From Timonella senegalensis JC301 (GTDB taxonomy: Bacteria > Actinomycetota > Actinomycetes > Actinomycetales > Cellulomonadaceae), in the NCBI RefSeq assembly GCF_000312125.1, contig NZ_HE978645.1, forward strand, positions 62,001 through 126,000: DNA of 64,000 nucleotides. The letters are read 5' to 3'. Of the stretch, positions 38,290-45,950 are shown piece by piece (the stretch's first letter is position 1; each line of letters begins with the position of its first letter). The translations under genes and the position numbers were made by a program. The notes under the pieces were generated by a model. The model saw nothing but the letters and a program-made list of their open reading frames with translations, ran no database searches and was not told the DNA's origin.

Positions 38290-39257
38290 GCGTACTGACA
38301 CCCGCCAACAGGCCATCGCGAGTCGTTGAGCTGCCGTCAGTCCCCGGACTCACGGCACTGTATGGCAAGGCCGTTCTTCCATCCCCCCACGACATCGCGG
38401 GCGCGGTGAGCTCCAAGCTTCCGTTTGGGAAATCGGCGGTTCCGACCGTAGAGGCCAGTACGCTCCGCCTGCCCGACGTCACCTACCTGGTGCGTGGGGT
38501 GAAGGGGGAACCCAGCCATATCGTCGATTATCAGAGGCTCCTTGGGGAGCCGGTCAGCGACGTGCTGCCCGCGGGGTATGTGCACGTGCTGGGGTTTCCG
38601 GTGGCGATGGCGCTCATGGTGTCGGCGGAGTTTCCGCTGCCGGTGATGGGCATGGTGCACCTGCGGAACTCGGTGAGTGTGGCGCGAACCATCCGCACCG
38701 GGGAGCAACTCAACATCCTGGCTTGGGCGCAAAACATGACTGGGCACGCAAAGGGAACGTCCGTTGAGCTCGTGGTGGAGGCGTACGCGGACGAGGAGGT
38801 TGTGTGGCGAGGGGTCTCAACGTACCTGGCTAAGGGCAAGTATCTGGTGGGGCGCGGGGACGAGTCTGGCCAGATTGATCGGGCCGAGTTTTCGGCGCCG
38901 CTGCCCACGGGTCGCTGGCAGCTGGGCGGCTCGATCGGCCGCCAGTACGCGGCGGTCTCGGGTGACCGGAACCCGATCCACATGTCGGCGCTCACGGCTA
39001 AGGCCTTCGGGTTCCCGCGCGCCATTGCGCACGGCATGTACACCGCTGCCCGGGCTCTCTCCGAGGCGGGGCGCATGCGGCCCGATGCTTACGAATGGAC
39101 GGTGGAGTTTGCAAAGCCCGTGCTGCTGCCGGGCAAGGTGGACGTGTCCATCCGCGGCGACGCAGGTGTTGGTGGCACCGGCGCCGTCACCTACGCGGGA
39201 TGGAATGGGAAATCCGGGAAGGTGCACTTCACCGGGAAGATCACGCCGCTAGGCTAG
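38286..39257 (+). CDS. MaoC-like (R)-specific enoyl hydratase/dehydratase
   Basis: A 323-residue double-hotdog hydratase. The C-terminal hotdog carries the hydratase motif YAAVSGDRNPIHMSALTAKA and FPRAIAHGMYTAARAL with the catalytic Asp/His pair. The N-terminal half is the inactive companion fold (VLGFPVAMALMVSAEFPLPV). It would hydrate or dehydrate acyl-CoA intermediates in step with FabG. Within codons near residue 80 lies a copy of the dispersed motif (SHIVDYQRL). A strong hairpin ends the operon 43 bp later. Confidence 0.87.
   Translation: MSVLTPANRPSRVVELPSVPGLTALYGKAVLPSPHDIAGAVSSKLPFGKSAVPTVEASTLRLPDVTYLVRGVKGEPSHIVDYQRLLGEPVSDVLPAGYVHVLGFPVAMALMVSAEFPLPVMGMVHLRNSVSVARTIRTGEQLNILAWAQNMTGHAKGTSVELVVEAYADEEVVWRGVSTYLAKGKYLVGRGDESGQIDRAEFSAPLPTGRWQLGGSIGRQYAAVSGDRNPIHMSALTAKAFGFPRAIAHGMYTAARALSEAGRMRPDAYEWTVEFAKPVLLPGKVDVSIRGDAGVGGTGAVTYAGWNGKSGKVHFTGKITPLG
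38520..38534 (+). repeat. Dispersed motif variant inside maoC
   Basis: ATCGTCGATTATCAG, differing from the 15-mer at two central bases, read as IVDYQ in frame. Confidence 0.5.
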
Positions 39258-39299
39258 GGCACTCGCTAGAGGGGAAACAGGTGCGCGTCGGGACAGCGC

Positions 39300-39351
39300 G
39301 CATACGTGGAGGGGCCAACCGATTGAGATCGGTTGGCCCCTCCACGTATGC
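39300..39351 (+). terminator. Strong hairpin closing the thiolase-fabG-maoC operon
   Basis: A perfect 24-bp inverted repeat (39300-39323, 39328-39351) with a TGAG loop, 43 bp past the maoC stop. No T-tract follows, so it may also protect the mRNA end. Confidence 0.7.
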
Positions 39352-39585
39352 CTGTCGGCAGTCGACTGTGTAACGGCCGCGACAAGCGGCGCGGGTTCTG
39401 GTTGTTGCGCGTCAGCCAGAACCTCGTGCGCCCGTAGGAGATGTCTCCTGAAAAGAAATCAAAACAAAGAAAAATAAGTGGACGCTGGGAATCACGTGTT
39501 CGTAGTGTGAAGGAGTACGAACACGCTAGGCCGAACAGAGCGGCCACAGCGAGTCAAACCCGCAACACCAGGAAGGAGTGCACCA
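39352..39585 (+). other. Structured gene-free region upstream of a 38-residue ORF
   Basis: Contains three hairpins: GGTTCTGG/CCAGAACC near 39396-39425, AGGAGA/TCTCCT near 39437-39449, and CGTGTTCGTA/TACGAACACG (39495-39504, 39516-39525). An A-rich tract lies at 39450-39478. It could be the leader of the small ORF or an uncharacterised RNA; no known RNA family is recognised. Confidence 0.4.
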
Positions 39586-39702
39586 ATGAGTAAGTCAGCC
39601 AAGCGCCTTGCCGGAACAAATGTGTCCCAGACGCGCAAGCAGGCCACAGCAGCACCCCGAATGGTCCAGCGCCCACGCCAGCAGCAAAAGGGTGGACGGT
39701 AG
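39586..39702 (+). CDS. Small basic hypothetical protein (38 residues)
   Basis: ATG at 39586 follows an excellent ribosome-binding site (AGGAAGGAG, 7 bases spacing). The product starts MSKSAKRLAGTNVSQTRKQA and ends RPRQQQKGGR: 11 Lys/Arg and six Gln, no hydrophobic segment, net charge strongly positive. It could bind nucleic acid or the ribosome, but I recognise no family. Too short to trust on coding statistics; the ribosome-binding site is the main support. Confidence 0.5.
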   Translation: MSKSAKRLAGTNVSQTRKQATAAPRMVQRPRQQQKGGR

Positions 39703-39886
39703 ATCCTTCGGATCACCTCGTCTCGGATCTGAGATTCGAGATCGTGCTCTTGGCCGCGCATCATATGCGCCAGCGGTCACATCCCAAGCCGGCATTTGCC
39801 GCAACTTCGCGCTTCCCTAGGCAGCAACCTCTTTGCCCTTGAGTTGCGCACCCTAGTTTTCACTTCACTTCATGATGGGTACAACC

Positions 39887-40054
39887 ATGTCTATTTTTAA
39901 GCGGTTCGGCGCGCCGCCTCAGGCTCGCGCTGTTCATCAACAGGTTCCAGTTGAGAGCCACACACGTGGGGCCGAGCGGGCTCAGCTCTTGGCAGAGCAG
40001 TCGGAAGCTGCACGCCTCGCATGGCTGAAGGCCTCGACCCCAGTCATACGCTGA
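39887..40054 (+). CDS. Possible small hypothetical protein (55 residues)
   Basis: Starts MSIFKRFGAPPQARAVHQQV and ends with a helical Ala/Glu/Leu-rich part (GAERAQLLAEQSEAARLAWL). The upstream GATGGG is a weak ribosome-binding site. The composition is plausible for a small soluble protein and follows the 38-residue ORF by 184 bp. No family recognised; it may be spurious. Confidence 0.35.
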   Translation: MSIFKRFGAPPQARAVHQQVPVESHTRGAERAQLLAEQSEAARLAWLKASTPVIR

Positions 40055-40108
40055 CGGTCTAGCGGCCTGCCCAGTTCCGATGACGAGACACGGGGCGGGT
40101 CTACAAAA

Positions 40109-40455
40109 TTGTGTGGTCGGACGCGGCCGTTGCGTTCGGCCACACAGCAGGTCTGGTCCTGCATAGACAGCTCGCTGCGATGGTGTTTGTGCAGGTCAGA
40201 AAATCGGTGGACGCGACTTTTCGGGCCGCGTACGCTGATCGTGTCAGGGCAGCCGCACGCGATGTGCGGGGCCGAAGTTTCGATCGAAAGGAGGCCACAT
40301 CTTGGTTCACAGCAATGAACCCCAGGCGGTCTCCTCGGTACGATTCGCCTGAACCTAGTGTTTCTCAGCAACCTTGTGTTTCTAGCAACCTAGCGTTCTA
40401 CGAGCGTCCGAGGAGATTGCGGAAGGAGCCAGCGACTGCAGCGCTGGCTCCTTTT
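40109..40455 (+). ncRNA. Candidate structured RNA locus with mini-ORF, triple repeat and terminator
   Basis: A 14-bp stem with two wobble pairs (40111-40124, 40132-40145) is followed by a mini-ORF (40302-40352) starting TTG, seven bases after AAAGGAGG, encoding 16 residues ending SSVRFA. Then three imperfect direct repeats of ACCTAGTGTTTCTCAGCA (about 40353-40403) lead into an intrinsic terminator. No large gene fits 39703-40611. This looks like a short transcript with a leader peptide, but no family is recognised. Confidence 0.35.
40423..40455 (+). terminator. Intrinsic terminator
   Basis: 12-bp perfect arms (AAGGAGCCAGCG and complement) around a seven-base loop, followed by TTTT. It ends whatever is transcribed rightward through 39.4-40.4 kb. 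Confidence 0.85.
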
Positions 40456-40504
40456 CTATTGCATTGCATCCCTCAAGCTCATGTCTCTCCTCCCCAACCA
40501 CTCA

Positions 40505-40564
40505 ATCGAGAGTATTCCTGAGCCCACTCTCGATGTCGAGAGTGGGCTCAGGAATACTCTCGAT
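40505..40564. repeat. Perfect long palindrome, copy 1 (29-bp arms)
   Basis: Arms 40505-40533 and 40536-40564 are perfect reverse complements separated by TG. Each arm starts with CGAGAGT and ends with ACTCTCG, so the element has nested symmetry. A near-copy lies at 43169-43226. It is 48 bp past the NUDIX gene stop. Confidence 0.9.
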
Positions 40565-40611
40565 CCGAAGGGAGGGAGTCGTAGAACACCTAGTGCCGCT
40601 ATTCAGAAAAT

Positions 40612-41226
40612 TCAGCGGGTGGAGCTCACCGCACCAAGCGCGTACGCCACGCGAGCCGCAAAGTCCGCAGCCGGCACGTTCTCCGGAAGCTCATGCACTG
40701 GGAACCACGCAACATCCTCGGACTCGTTACTCACAACGGGCTGGACGCCCTCGGGCGCACGGAACACGAAGCCCACATCCCAATGGGTGCTGCACTTACC
40801 AAACGCCGAGCCAAGGTCGTGACGGTTCAGGTCGCACGGGAAGTCTGAGAGCCGTTCCAACTCCATGATCCCAGATTCCTCCTGCGCCTCGCGCAGCGCA
40901 GCCCCAGCCAGATCGGGGTCGCCGGGCTCAATGTGCCCACCAACCTGGACCCAGAACTGGCCCTTCTTGTGATAGCACAGCAGGAGCTTGGTCAGGTCGT
41001 GGTTGAACACGAAGGACGAGGCCGTGAGGTGCTGCGGTCCGCCTTCTCGGCGCGCGCTCGCGCCTCCACGCTCGCGAACGAACTGGGCATACTCATCGCG
41101 CAGGGACTCTTGGGATGCGACTGGCGCAACCCAATCGTCGAAAATCTTTAGCGCAGCTGCGGCAAACTGCGCAGCAGTTGGCGCGGGTGCGGACGAAGGG
41201 GGAAGTGGGGGCTGCTGGTTACTCAC
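40612..41226 (-). CDS. NUDIX hydrolase (second copy)
   Basis: A 204-residue NUDIX protein. Residues after a Pro/Ala-rich N-terminus form a helical region (EYAQFVRERGG), then the NUDIX fold: TKLLLCYHKKGQFWVQVGG, the box GHIEPGDPDLAGAALREAQE with REAQEE, and STHWDVGFVFRAP. The substrate is unknown. The start is a GTG with a poor ribosome-binding site. Near residue 29 a dispersed motif copy is read in the opposite sense as KIFDD. Confidence 0.85.
   Translation of the reverse strand: MSNQQPPLPPSSAPAPTAAQFAAAALKIFDDWVAPVASQESLRDEYAQFVRERGGASARREGGPQHLTASSFVFNHDLTKLLLCYHKKGQFWVQVGGHIEPGDPDLAGAALREAQEESGIMELERLSDFPCDLNRHDLGSAFGKCSTHWDVGFVFRAPEGVQPVVSNESEDVAWFPVHELPENVPAADFAARVAYALGAVSSTR
41134..41146 (+). 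repeat. Dispersed motif copy inside the second NUDIX gene
   Basis: Exact 13-mer ATCGTCGAAAATC; in the gene's frame the other strand reads KIFDD, not IVEN. Confidence 0.65.
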
Positions 41227-41264
41227 CCGACAACACTACCGCCGCAGCCGCGGCGGAACGGGCG

Positions 41265-41711
41265 CTACTTGCCGGTCGGTTCCTCGCCGGCGTAGTCCGC
41301 CGTTACGCCGTAGGTCGCGATCGCGGTGCGCGTGATCTGGTTACCGCTGCGGATCGCGAGCCACGCAACCACGCCAACAAGCGCGGCCACACCAAACGAC
41401 TGGACGAACGCGAACGCACGCTGGCCACTAGACGCGCCCACGGACTGCGTGAGCAGACCGGTCAGTGCGGTGCGGAGCGAGGAGAAGTTATGGGACTCGC
41501 CAATGAGGACCGGGTTCAGGATCGTGATCGCGCCAACGATGACAGCAAGCAGGATGACGATGATGCACCACGCGATGCGCTGGCCAGGCGTTTCCTCGCC
41601 GACCTCATGATCATTTGCGCGCGCCTTGCGGATTGCGATGACCCGGGAGATGCCCCAACCAGGCGCGGCGATGACGAGGAGGATGCTGGCGATACCAACG
41701 GCGTTGTCCAT
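41265..41711 (-). CDS. Hypothetical membrane protein with three helices
   Basis: A 148-residue protein with hydrophobic segments AVGIASILLVIAAPGWGI, IAWCIIVILLAVIVGAITIL and VAALVGVVAWLAI. A short basic/acidic loop (RKARANDHEVGEETPGQR) lies between the first two. AAGGAC precedes the ATG. No family is recognised. It lies between the NUDIX and flavoprotein genes on the same strand. Confidence 0.65.
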   Translation of the reverse strand: MDNAVGIASILLVIAAPGWGISRVIAIRKARANDHEVGEETPGQRIAWCIIVILLAVIVGAITILNPVLIGESHNFSSLRTALTGLLTQSVGASSGQRAFAFVQSFGVAALVGVVAWLAIRSGNQITRTAIATYGVTADYAGEEPTGK

Positions 41712-41774
41712 GTGGGTCCTTACTTAGGGGAGTCTCTGCTCCACCTTATCGCCCCCGGTCGCTGTATCTCGAGA

Positions 41775-42989
41775 TCAGCCGCCCACACCAACGAACTTAG
41801 CCGCCCCTGCGCCCGCCGCACGACCCGTGCGTGTTGCGCCGATCGTTGAGGCGCCTGCGCCGTATCCGGCGAGGTACACGCGCGGGTCGGCGAACACCTT
41901 GGTACCATCGGTTGCGATGCCGCCGGAGGGCGTGCGGAGTCCGAGCGGCGCCAGGTGCCGTAGTGCTGGCTTGAATCCGGTTGCCCACAGGATGACATCC
42001 ACCTGTTCAAATCCACCGACCGACTCGGGCATGGTGTGTGGGGTCACGCCGTTCGGCTGAGTTGCAAGCTCCGCAGGAACCCCGATGAACTCCACGCCAT
42101 CGGGGTGGATCCGCGTGATCGGGCCGCGCGAGATGAGCACTCCCTGCTCGATGGCCTGCGCATACTCGCTGGTCAGCGCCAGTCCGGTTGCGCCCACCAC
42201 GGAGAGGGTTTGCAGGCCAGCCTCGGTACGCTCACGCACCGACTTCTCCACCTCAATCCCCCAGTTAGAGTCAAAGTCCCGCTCGCCAAACACGGGCGCG
42301 CGGCGGGTCGACCACACCGTGTCCACTCCAGCTGCAGCCAGCGGAATCAGGAACTGGACGGCGCTCGCGCCACCACCCACCACGAGCACACGCTTGCCCT
42401 CAAACTCGTCAGCGGAGCAGTAATCCTTGGTATGCAGCTGGCGTCCGGCGAACGTTTCGATGCCCGGGTAGTACGGCCAGAACGGCTGGTCCCAGGTGCC
42501 CGTGGCGTTAATGATTGAGGCCGTAGTCCACTCAGACTCCTCGCCCGTGACCACGTTGCGTGCGCTCACCACGAGTGGTGCTGTCAGATCGTTTTCACGT
42601 GTGGAATGAACGCTCATGACCTTGTAGGGCCGCACGATGGGCAACCCAAATTGGCTCTCGTAGGTGCCGTAATACCTGGCCACAACACTCGAGGCCGGCT
42701 CCATTGGGTCCGGCGTGCCCAGTTCCAGCCCGGGCAGATCGTGAATGCCGTGCGCCTTACCAAGCGTCAGCGAGGGCCAACGGTGCCGCCACGCGCCACC
42801 TGGCCCCTCATTCGCATCCAGCACGATGAAGTCCGTGTGCGGCCGCAGCCCTTTACGCAGCAGCGTGGCCGCCGCGCTCAGTCCCGCCTGCCCGGCGCCG
42901 ATCACCACGACCTTCAGTTGGGCGCTTTCGCGCCCCTGATTCTCGACGATCGTGCCCGACCCACTCAAGATACTTGCGTTTGCATTCAC
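41775..42989 (-). CDS. FAD-dependent NAD(P)-binding monooxygenase-like protein
   Basis: A 404-residue flavoprotein with FAD site VVVIGAGQAGLSAAATLLRK, GPGGAWRHRWPSLTL, a NATGTWDQPFWPYYPG segment and second nucleotide site VLVVGGGASAVQFLIPL. This is the layout of flavin-containing and Baeyer-Villiger-like monooxygenases. The N-terminal 24 residues (NANASILSGSGTIVENQGRE) precede the fold and contain the dispersed IVENQ motif; the true start could be later, but no good alternative is seen. The listed start is GTG. Substrate unknown. Confidence 0.8.
   Translation of the reverse strand: MNANASILSGSGTIVENQGRESAQLKVVVIGAGQAGLSAAATLLRKGLRPHTDFIVLDANEGPGGAWRHRWPSLTLGKAHGIHDLPGLELGTPDPMEPASSVVARYYGTYESQFGLPIVRPYKVMSVHSTRENDLTAPLVVSARNVVTGEESEWTTASIINATGTWDQPFWPYYPGIETFAGRQLHTKDYCSADEFEGKRVLVVGGGASAVQFLIPLAAAGVDTVWSTRRAPVFGERDFDSNWGIEVEKSVRERTEAGLQTLSVVGATGLALTSEYAQAIEQGVLISRGPITRIHPDGVEFIGVPAELATQPNGVTPHTMPESVGGFEQVDVILWATGFKPALRHLAPLGLRTPSGGIATDGTKVFADPRVYLAGYGAGASTIGATRTGRAAGAGAAKFVGVGG
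42936..42950 (-). repeat. Dispersed IVENQ motif copy, in-frame at the flavoprotein N-terminus
   Basis: Minus-strand ATCGTCGAGAATCAG, identical to the copy in the SolA-like gene, again read as IVENQ. Confidence 0.7.
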
Positions 42990-43152
42990 ATTCGTTGGAA
43001 CCGGTCATCTCGCCGGAGTATTCCGCTGGTGCGAGTGAGGTGCGCTCGGCGTCCGAGTGGTGCTTGGGAGGCGAGGTGGAGTTGGGGAGGCGAGGTGAAG
43101 CGGAGTGTCCGGGTGGTGCTGGGACGCAGGGTGATGCTGGCAGGCAACCATG

Positions 43153-43165
43153 ATCGTCGAAAATC
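43153..43165 (+). repeat. Dispersed motif copy (intergenic, next to palindrome 2)
   Basis: Exact 13-mer ATCGTCGAAAATC, ending 3 bp before the second long palindrome. The spacer 42990-43300 otherwise has a purine-rich stretch with a repeated GGGAGGCGAGGTG near 43064-43096. Confidence 0.75.
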
Positions 43166-43168
43166 CAA

Positions 43169-43226
43169 ACGAGAGTATTCTCTAGCCCACTCTCGATGTC
43201 GAGAGTGGGCTAGAGAATACTCTCGT
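43169..43226. repeat. Perfect long palindrome, copy 2 (28-bp arms)
   Basis: Arms 43169-43196 and 43199-43226 are perfect reverse complements around TG. It matches copy 1 except for three positions in each arm (CTGAG versus TCTAG in the left arm), each balanced in the other arm. It lies 75 bp before an acetyltransferase start. Confidence 0.9.
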
Positions 43227-43300
43227 GCGAAAAGTTGAGTGCACAAGGGAGACAAGGTATTCCAGTGGAGAAAGCCCCCAAGACGTGGAAGTGTGGGGGC

Positions 43301-43720
43301 ATGAGCGTTCTAGTGAAGCAGGAAATTCCAGACCTTGATGAAACTCTGGACTTGTATGCGTCGGTGGGGTGGGTCTCCTACACCAAGGACCCCGACCTAC
43401 TCATGGAGGCGCTCCGCAACTCCACGTACGTGCTGTCCGCCAGGAATGATACGGGAACGCTCGTGGGGCTTGCCCGTGTGATCAGCGACAACTGCACTAT
43501 CGCGTACCTTCAAGACATCCTCGTGCTGCCGCAGGCGCACCGCACGGGCGTGGGCACCGCACTGATGGAGGAAATCAAGAAGCGGTCCAAGCACATCCGC
43601 CAGCTCGTGCTACTCACAGACTCCGATCACGCCCAGCGCTCGTTCTACGAGGCGCACGGCATGACCGAGGTTCACGACGTTGAGCCCCAGCCGCTGCGGT
43701 CGTTCGTGCGGCTGCTTTAG
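43301..43720 (+). CDS. GNAT-family N-acetyltransferase
   Basis: A 139-residue GNAT enzyme from MSVLVKQEIPDLDE. The acetyl-CoA site is in LQDILVLPQAHRTGVGTALM (Q/R-x-x-G-x-A form), with LVLLTDSDHAQRSFYEAHGM as the C-terminal strand-helix. An upstream frame extends to 43235 but crosses a low-complexity leader; the chosen ATG has GGAAG nearby. Substrate unknown. The long palindrome lies directly upstream. Confidence 0.8.
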   Translation: MSVLVKQEIPDLDETLDLYASVGWVSYTKDPDLLMEALRNSTYVLSARNDTGTLVGLARVISDNCTIAYLQDILVLPQAHRTGVGTALMEEIKKRSKHIRQLVLLTDSDHAQRSFYEAHGMTEVHDVEPQPLRSFVRLL

Positions 43721-43725
43721 CAGGG

Positions 43726-43789
43726 TGTGAGCACTTTTCGTGCAAGTGAGCGCAGCAATCCCTGCTCTTTTGCACCAAAAGTACTCACA
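43726..43789. terminator. Bidirectional terminator between two acetyltransferase genes
   Basis: 20-bp arms (43726-43745, 43770-43789) with two mismatches enclose an inner partial hairpin. It contains T-rich and A-rich tracts suitable for both convergent genes. Confidence 0.75.
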
Positions 43790-43806
43790 GCCCCGTGCAG
43801 GTGAGC

Positions 43807-44472
43807 CTATTCCTCCGGCGCACCGTCGGAGACGAGGTCTCCCGCGCGCTGCCCGAACAGCTTGTCCGGGTTGGGCCAGTTGATTCCCGAGACGTTACGC
43901 AATGGGTCGAGCCGGTCGAGCAGGCCCTCACGGACCTGCAACCACTCGGGCTCAAGGATGGAGAACGAGACAGAGTCGCAGCGCGAACCGTCCGGGGCGA
44001 TGCGGAAGCCGCGCAGGGTGCCTTCATACGTTGCGCCAAGGCGGGTGATCGCGGAGATCGAGCGGGTGTTGCGGGAGTCGGCGCGCATGGACACTCGGTA
44101 GGTACCCATCTGCTCAAACGCGTACTCCATGAGGAGGAACTTGCAGGCGGGGTTGACCACGCGGCCCCACAGCGAACGGGCGTAGAAGGTACGGCCGATC
44201 TCGAGGCGCTCCTGCTCCACGTTGACGCCGCACAGGGCTGTAGAACCAACTACTTCGCCGTTCACGGTATCGACTACAGCGAACGGCAAAACATCACTGG
44301 CAGACAACGCATCCTCGATGTAGTTGGCCATACCAACTTCACCAACAGGGGTGGGCGTACTCATGCCGGCCCACATTTCGTGGTCGACAATTTCAGCCAG
44401 CGCACCGACGTGCGCCTGGGACAAAGGTTCCAACCGGAAGCCGTGTCCCTCGAGGACAATTTCATGTTGCAC
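43807..44472 (-). CDS. RimJ/RimL-type N-acetyltransferase
   Basis: A 221-residue GNAT protein of the RimJ/RimL group, which acetylates protein N-termini or small amines. Landmarks are FRLEPLSQAHVGALAEIVDH, TALCGVNVEQERLEIGRTF, YARSLWGRVVNPACKFLLME and RADSRNTRSISAITRLGATY. Convergent to the GNAT gene before it; no operon partner. Confidence 0.82.
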   Translation of the reverse strand: MQHEIVLEGHGFRLEPLSQAHVGALAEIVDHEMWAGMSTPTPVGEVGMANYIEDALSASDVLPFAVVDTVNGEVVGSTALCGVNVEQERLEIGRTFYARSLWGRVVNPACKFLLMEYAFEQMGTYRVSMRADSRNTRSISAITRLGATYEGTLRGFRIAPDGSRCDSVSFSILEPEWLQVREGLLDRLDPLRNVSGINWPNPDKLFGQRAGDLVSDGAPEE

Positions 44473-44594
44473 AGCGATATGAAATCACACGTTTGGCACC
44501 CTGCGAAAGTGGTGAATTTGGGCGTGTGGAACCGCCGCCCATCCGCGGGGGCTCGCGCCGTGTGGCGCACGCCAAATTTGGCGTGAATTATTGT

Positions 44595-44643
44595 CGACAA
44601 GTCACCTCAGTTTCATTGAAATCTAGCGGATTGTGGCTTGTCG
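44595..44643. repeat. Inverted repeat in the spacer before the pentapeptide gene
   Basis: Arms CGACAAGTCAC and GTGGCTTGTCG (44595-44605, 44633-44643) pair with one mismatch, and an inner TTTCATTGAAA can fold. A 12-bp palindrome GCCAAATTTGGC lies 20 bp before it. The spacer 44473-44749 has no ORF. Confidence 0.5.
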
Positions 44644-44749
44644 GGCCTCGTCAGATAACCCGCCCGGGAAAGAGACCGAAAACACGTGCTGTACCCGTGC
44701 GTTCGGCAAGAGTTCATGAGGCATTTTTTGGGGACATAGACTCGTGTTT

Positions 44750-45352
44750 ATGAGCGCACAGGTTTACGAGCTAATTGAGTCCGGCGGTTACATCGAGGGC
44801 GCGGAGGCCGAGGGCTTCAACTTTGGAGATTTTTCCGAGCACGGTTTGAGGATTTTGGACTCACAGTTCTCCGGTTGCTCGATGGACGGCACGGTATTCT
44901 CCGCGTGCCACTTTTCCGATGTCGTGTTCACTGGGTTGTCCGCGCCTGAGGTCTCGTTTGTGGACTCGGGACTCCAGGATGTGACTATTTCCCAGTCACG
45001 CCTGGGCGGGGTTCAGGCCTTCGGGACCTCGTGGACGCGCGGCCGGTTTGAAGTGGCCAAGATTGGGTTCTTCAACCTTCGCGGCGCCAGGCTCAACACG
45101 GTGAGGTTCGTGGGATGCGCCATCGAGGAACTCGACCTGTCCGCGGCCACAGCCAAGTCTGTGGTGTTTGAGGACTGCACCATCGAGCACCTTGTGCTCA
45201 CCGGCGCTACGTGCACCAAGGTAGATTTGCGCGGCGCACGCATCTCCCGCGTCACCGACATCTCCGGACTCAAGGGCACCATCATGAGCCCCGAGCAGTT
45301 CGCTGATTTGGCGCCCAGCTTTGCCACGATGCTGGGGATCTCCCTCAAGTAG
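44750..45352 (+). CDS. Pentapeptide-repeat-like protein
   Basis: A 200-residue protein made of A(D/N)LXX-like five-residue repeats: VFSACHFSDVVFTGLSAPEV, FFNLRGARLNTVRFVGCAIE, LDLSAATAKSVVFEDCTIEH and KVDLRGARI. The fold is a right-handed quadrilateral beta-helix. Some such proteins (Qnr, MfpA) mimic DNA and protect gyrase, but most have no known role. No ribosome-binding site is seen; TAGACT 8 bp before the ATG may be a -10 box for a leaderless transcript. Its end overlaps the convergent kinase gene by 8 bp. Confidence 0.8.
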   Translation: MSAQVYELIESGGYIEGAEAEGFNFGDFSEHGLRILDSQFSGCSMDGTVFSACHFSDVVFTGLSAPEVSFVDSGLQDVTISQSRLGGVQAFGTSWTRGRFEVAKIGFFNLRGARLNTVRFVGCAIEELDLSAATAKSVVFEDCTIEHLVLTGATCTKVDLRGARISRVTDISGLKGTIMSPEQFADLAPSFATMLGISLK

Positions 45353-45950
45353 CAGCGCCGGTAATCACTGCGATGACCTCGGCCGCGCTCACAGCCACGT
45401 CTTTCCCGTGGTTGTAATGGCGCGCGGTGGCCAGCGAACGTGCCTGGGCGTCCGTGAGCCACTCGCCTAGAATGTCGTGCCCGTCCTGGATGTAGTCGCG
45501 TTCGCGCTCCACCAGATTGCGCGCGCGCAAGAGTCGCAGCGATTCCTGCGGCTCGGCATGGGGCTCGATCCACAGCACGTGTTCGGCCTGCGCCAACGCT
45601 GCTTTCACGCGTGAAAACAGTTCCGGGTTGGTGTAGTTGGTGTGCCCGGCTCCCAGCGCCAAGACGGCGCCAGCCGAGCGCGCCACGACTTGCTCGACCG
45701 CGTGTGCCCGCGCAACTTCCCACGCACGTTCGGTGGGTATCCACCCAAGCCGCGCAGAATCGCTAAAAATCCTAGCCACAGGCCAGCCCATCTCCTCATA
45801 AAACGGGACGCCGGCCTCGTCGATATCTACAAACTCACGCCCAGCGAGCTCTGCGAGCGCCATCCCCAACGTCGATTTGCCGGCCCCCGCGGGCCCAATG
45901 AGCACGAGCCACGGGCCTGCGGGCGCGGCCGGCGTAGTCGGCCCGGTCAT
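45345..45950 (-). CDS. Shikimate-kinase-like P-loop kinase
   Basis: A 201-residue P-loop kinase. The Walker A motif is IGPAGAGKST and a DIDEAG segment is typical of shikimate kinase-like folds. The residues that bind shikimate (usual GGG motif) are replaced by ALGAGHTNYTNPELF, so this is not a confident AroK. It overlaps rlmC by 4 bp (ATGA) and is co-translated with it. A tRNA- or nucleotide-linked substrate is possible. Confidence 0.7.
   Translation of the reverse strand: MTGPTTPAAPAGPWLVLIGPAGAGKSTLGMALAELAGREFVDIDEAGVPFYEEMGWPVARIFSDSARLGWIPTERAWEVARAHAVEQVVARSAGAVLALGAGHTNYTNPELFSRVKAALAQAEHVLWIEPHAEPQESLRLLRARNLVERERDYIQDGHDILGEWLTDAQARSLATARHYNHGKDVAVSAAEVIAVITGAAT

Noticed and set aside
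40111-40521. 136-residue ORF over the 40.1-40.5 kb region
   Set aside because: It runs through the intrinsic terminator and into the palindrome and lacks a ribosome-binding site; an RNA locus fits better.
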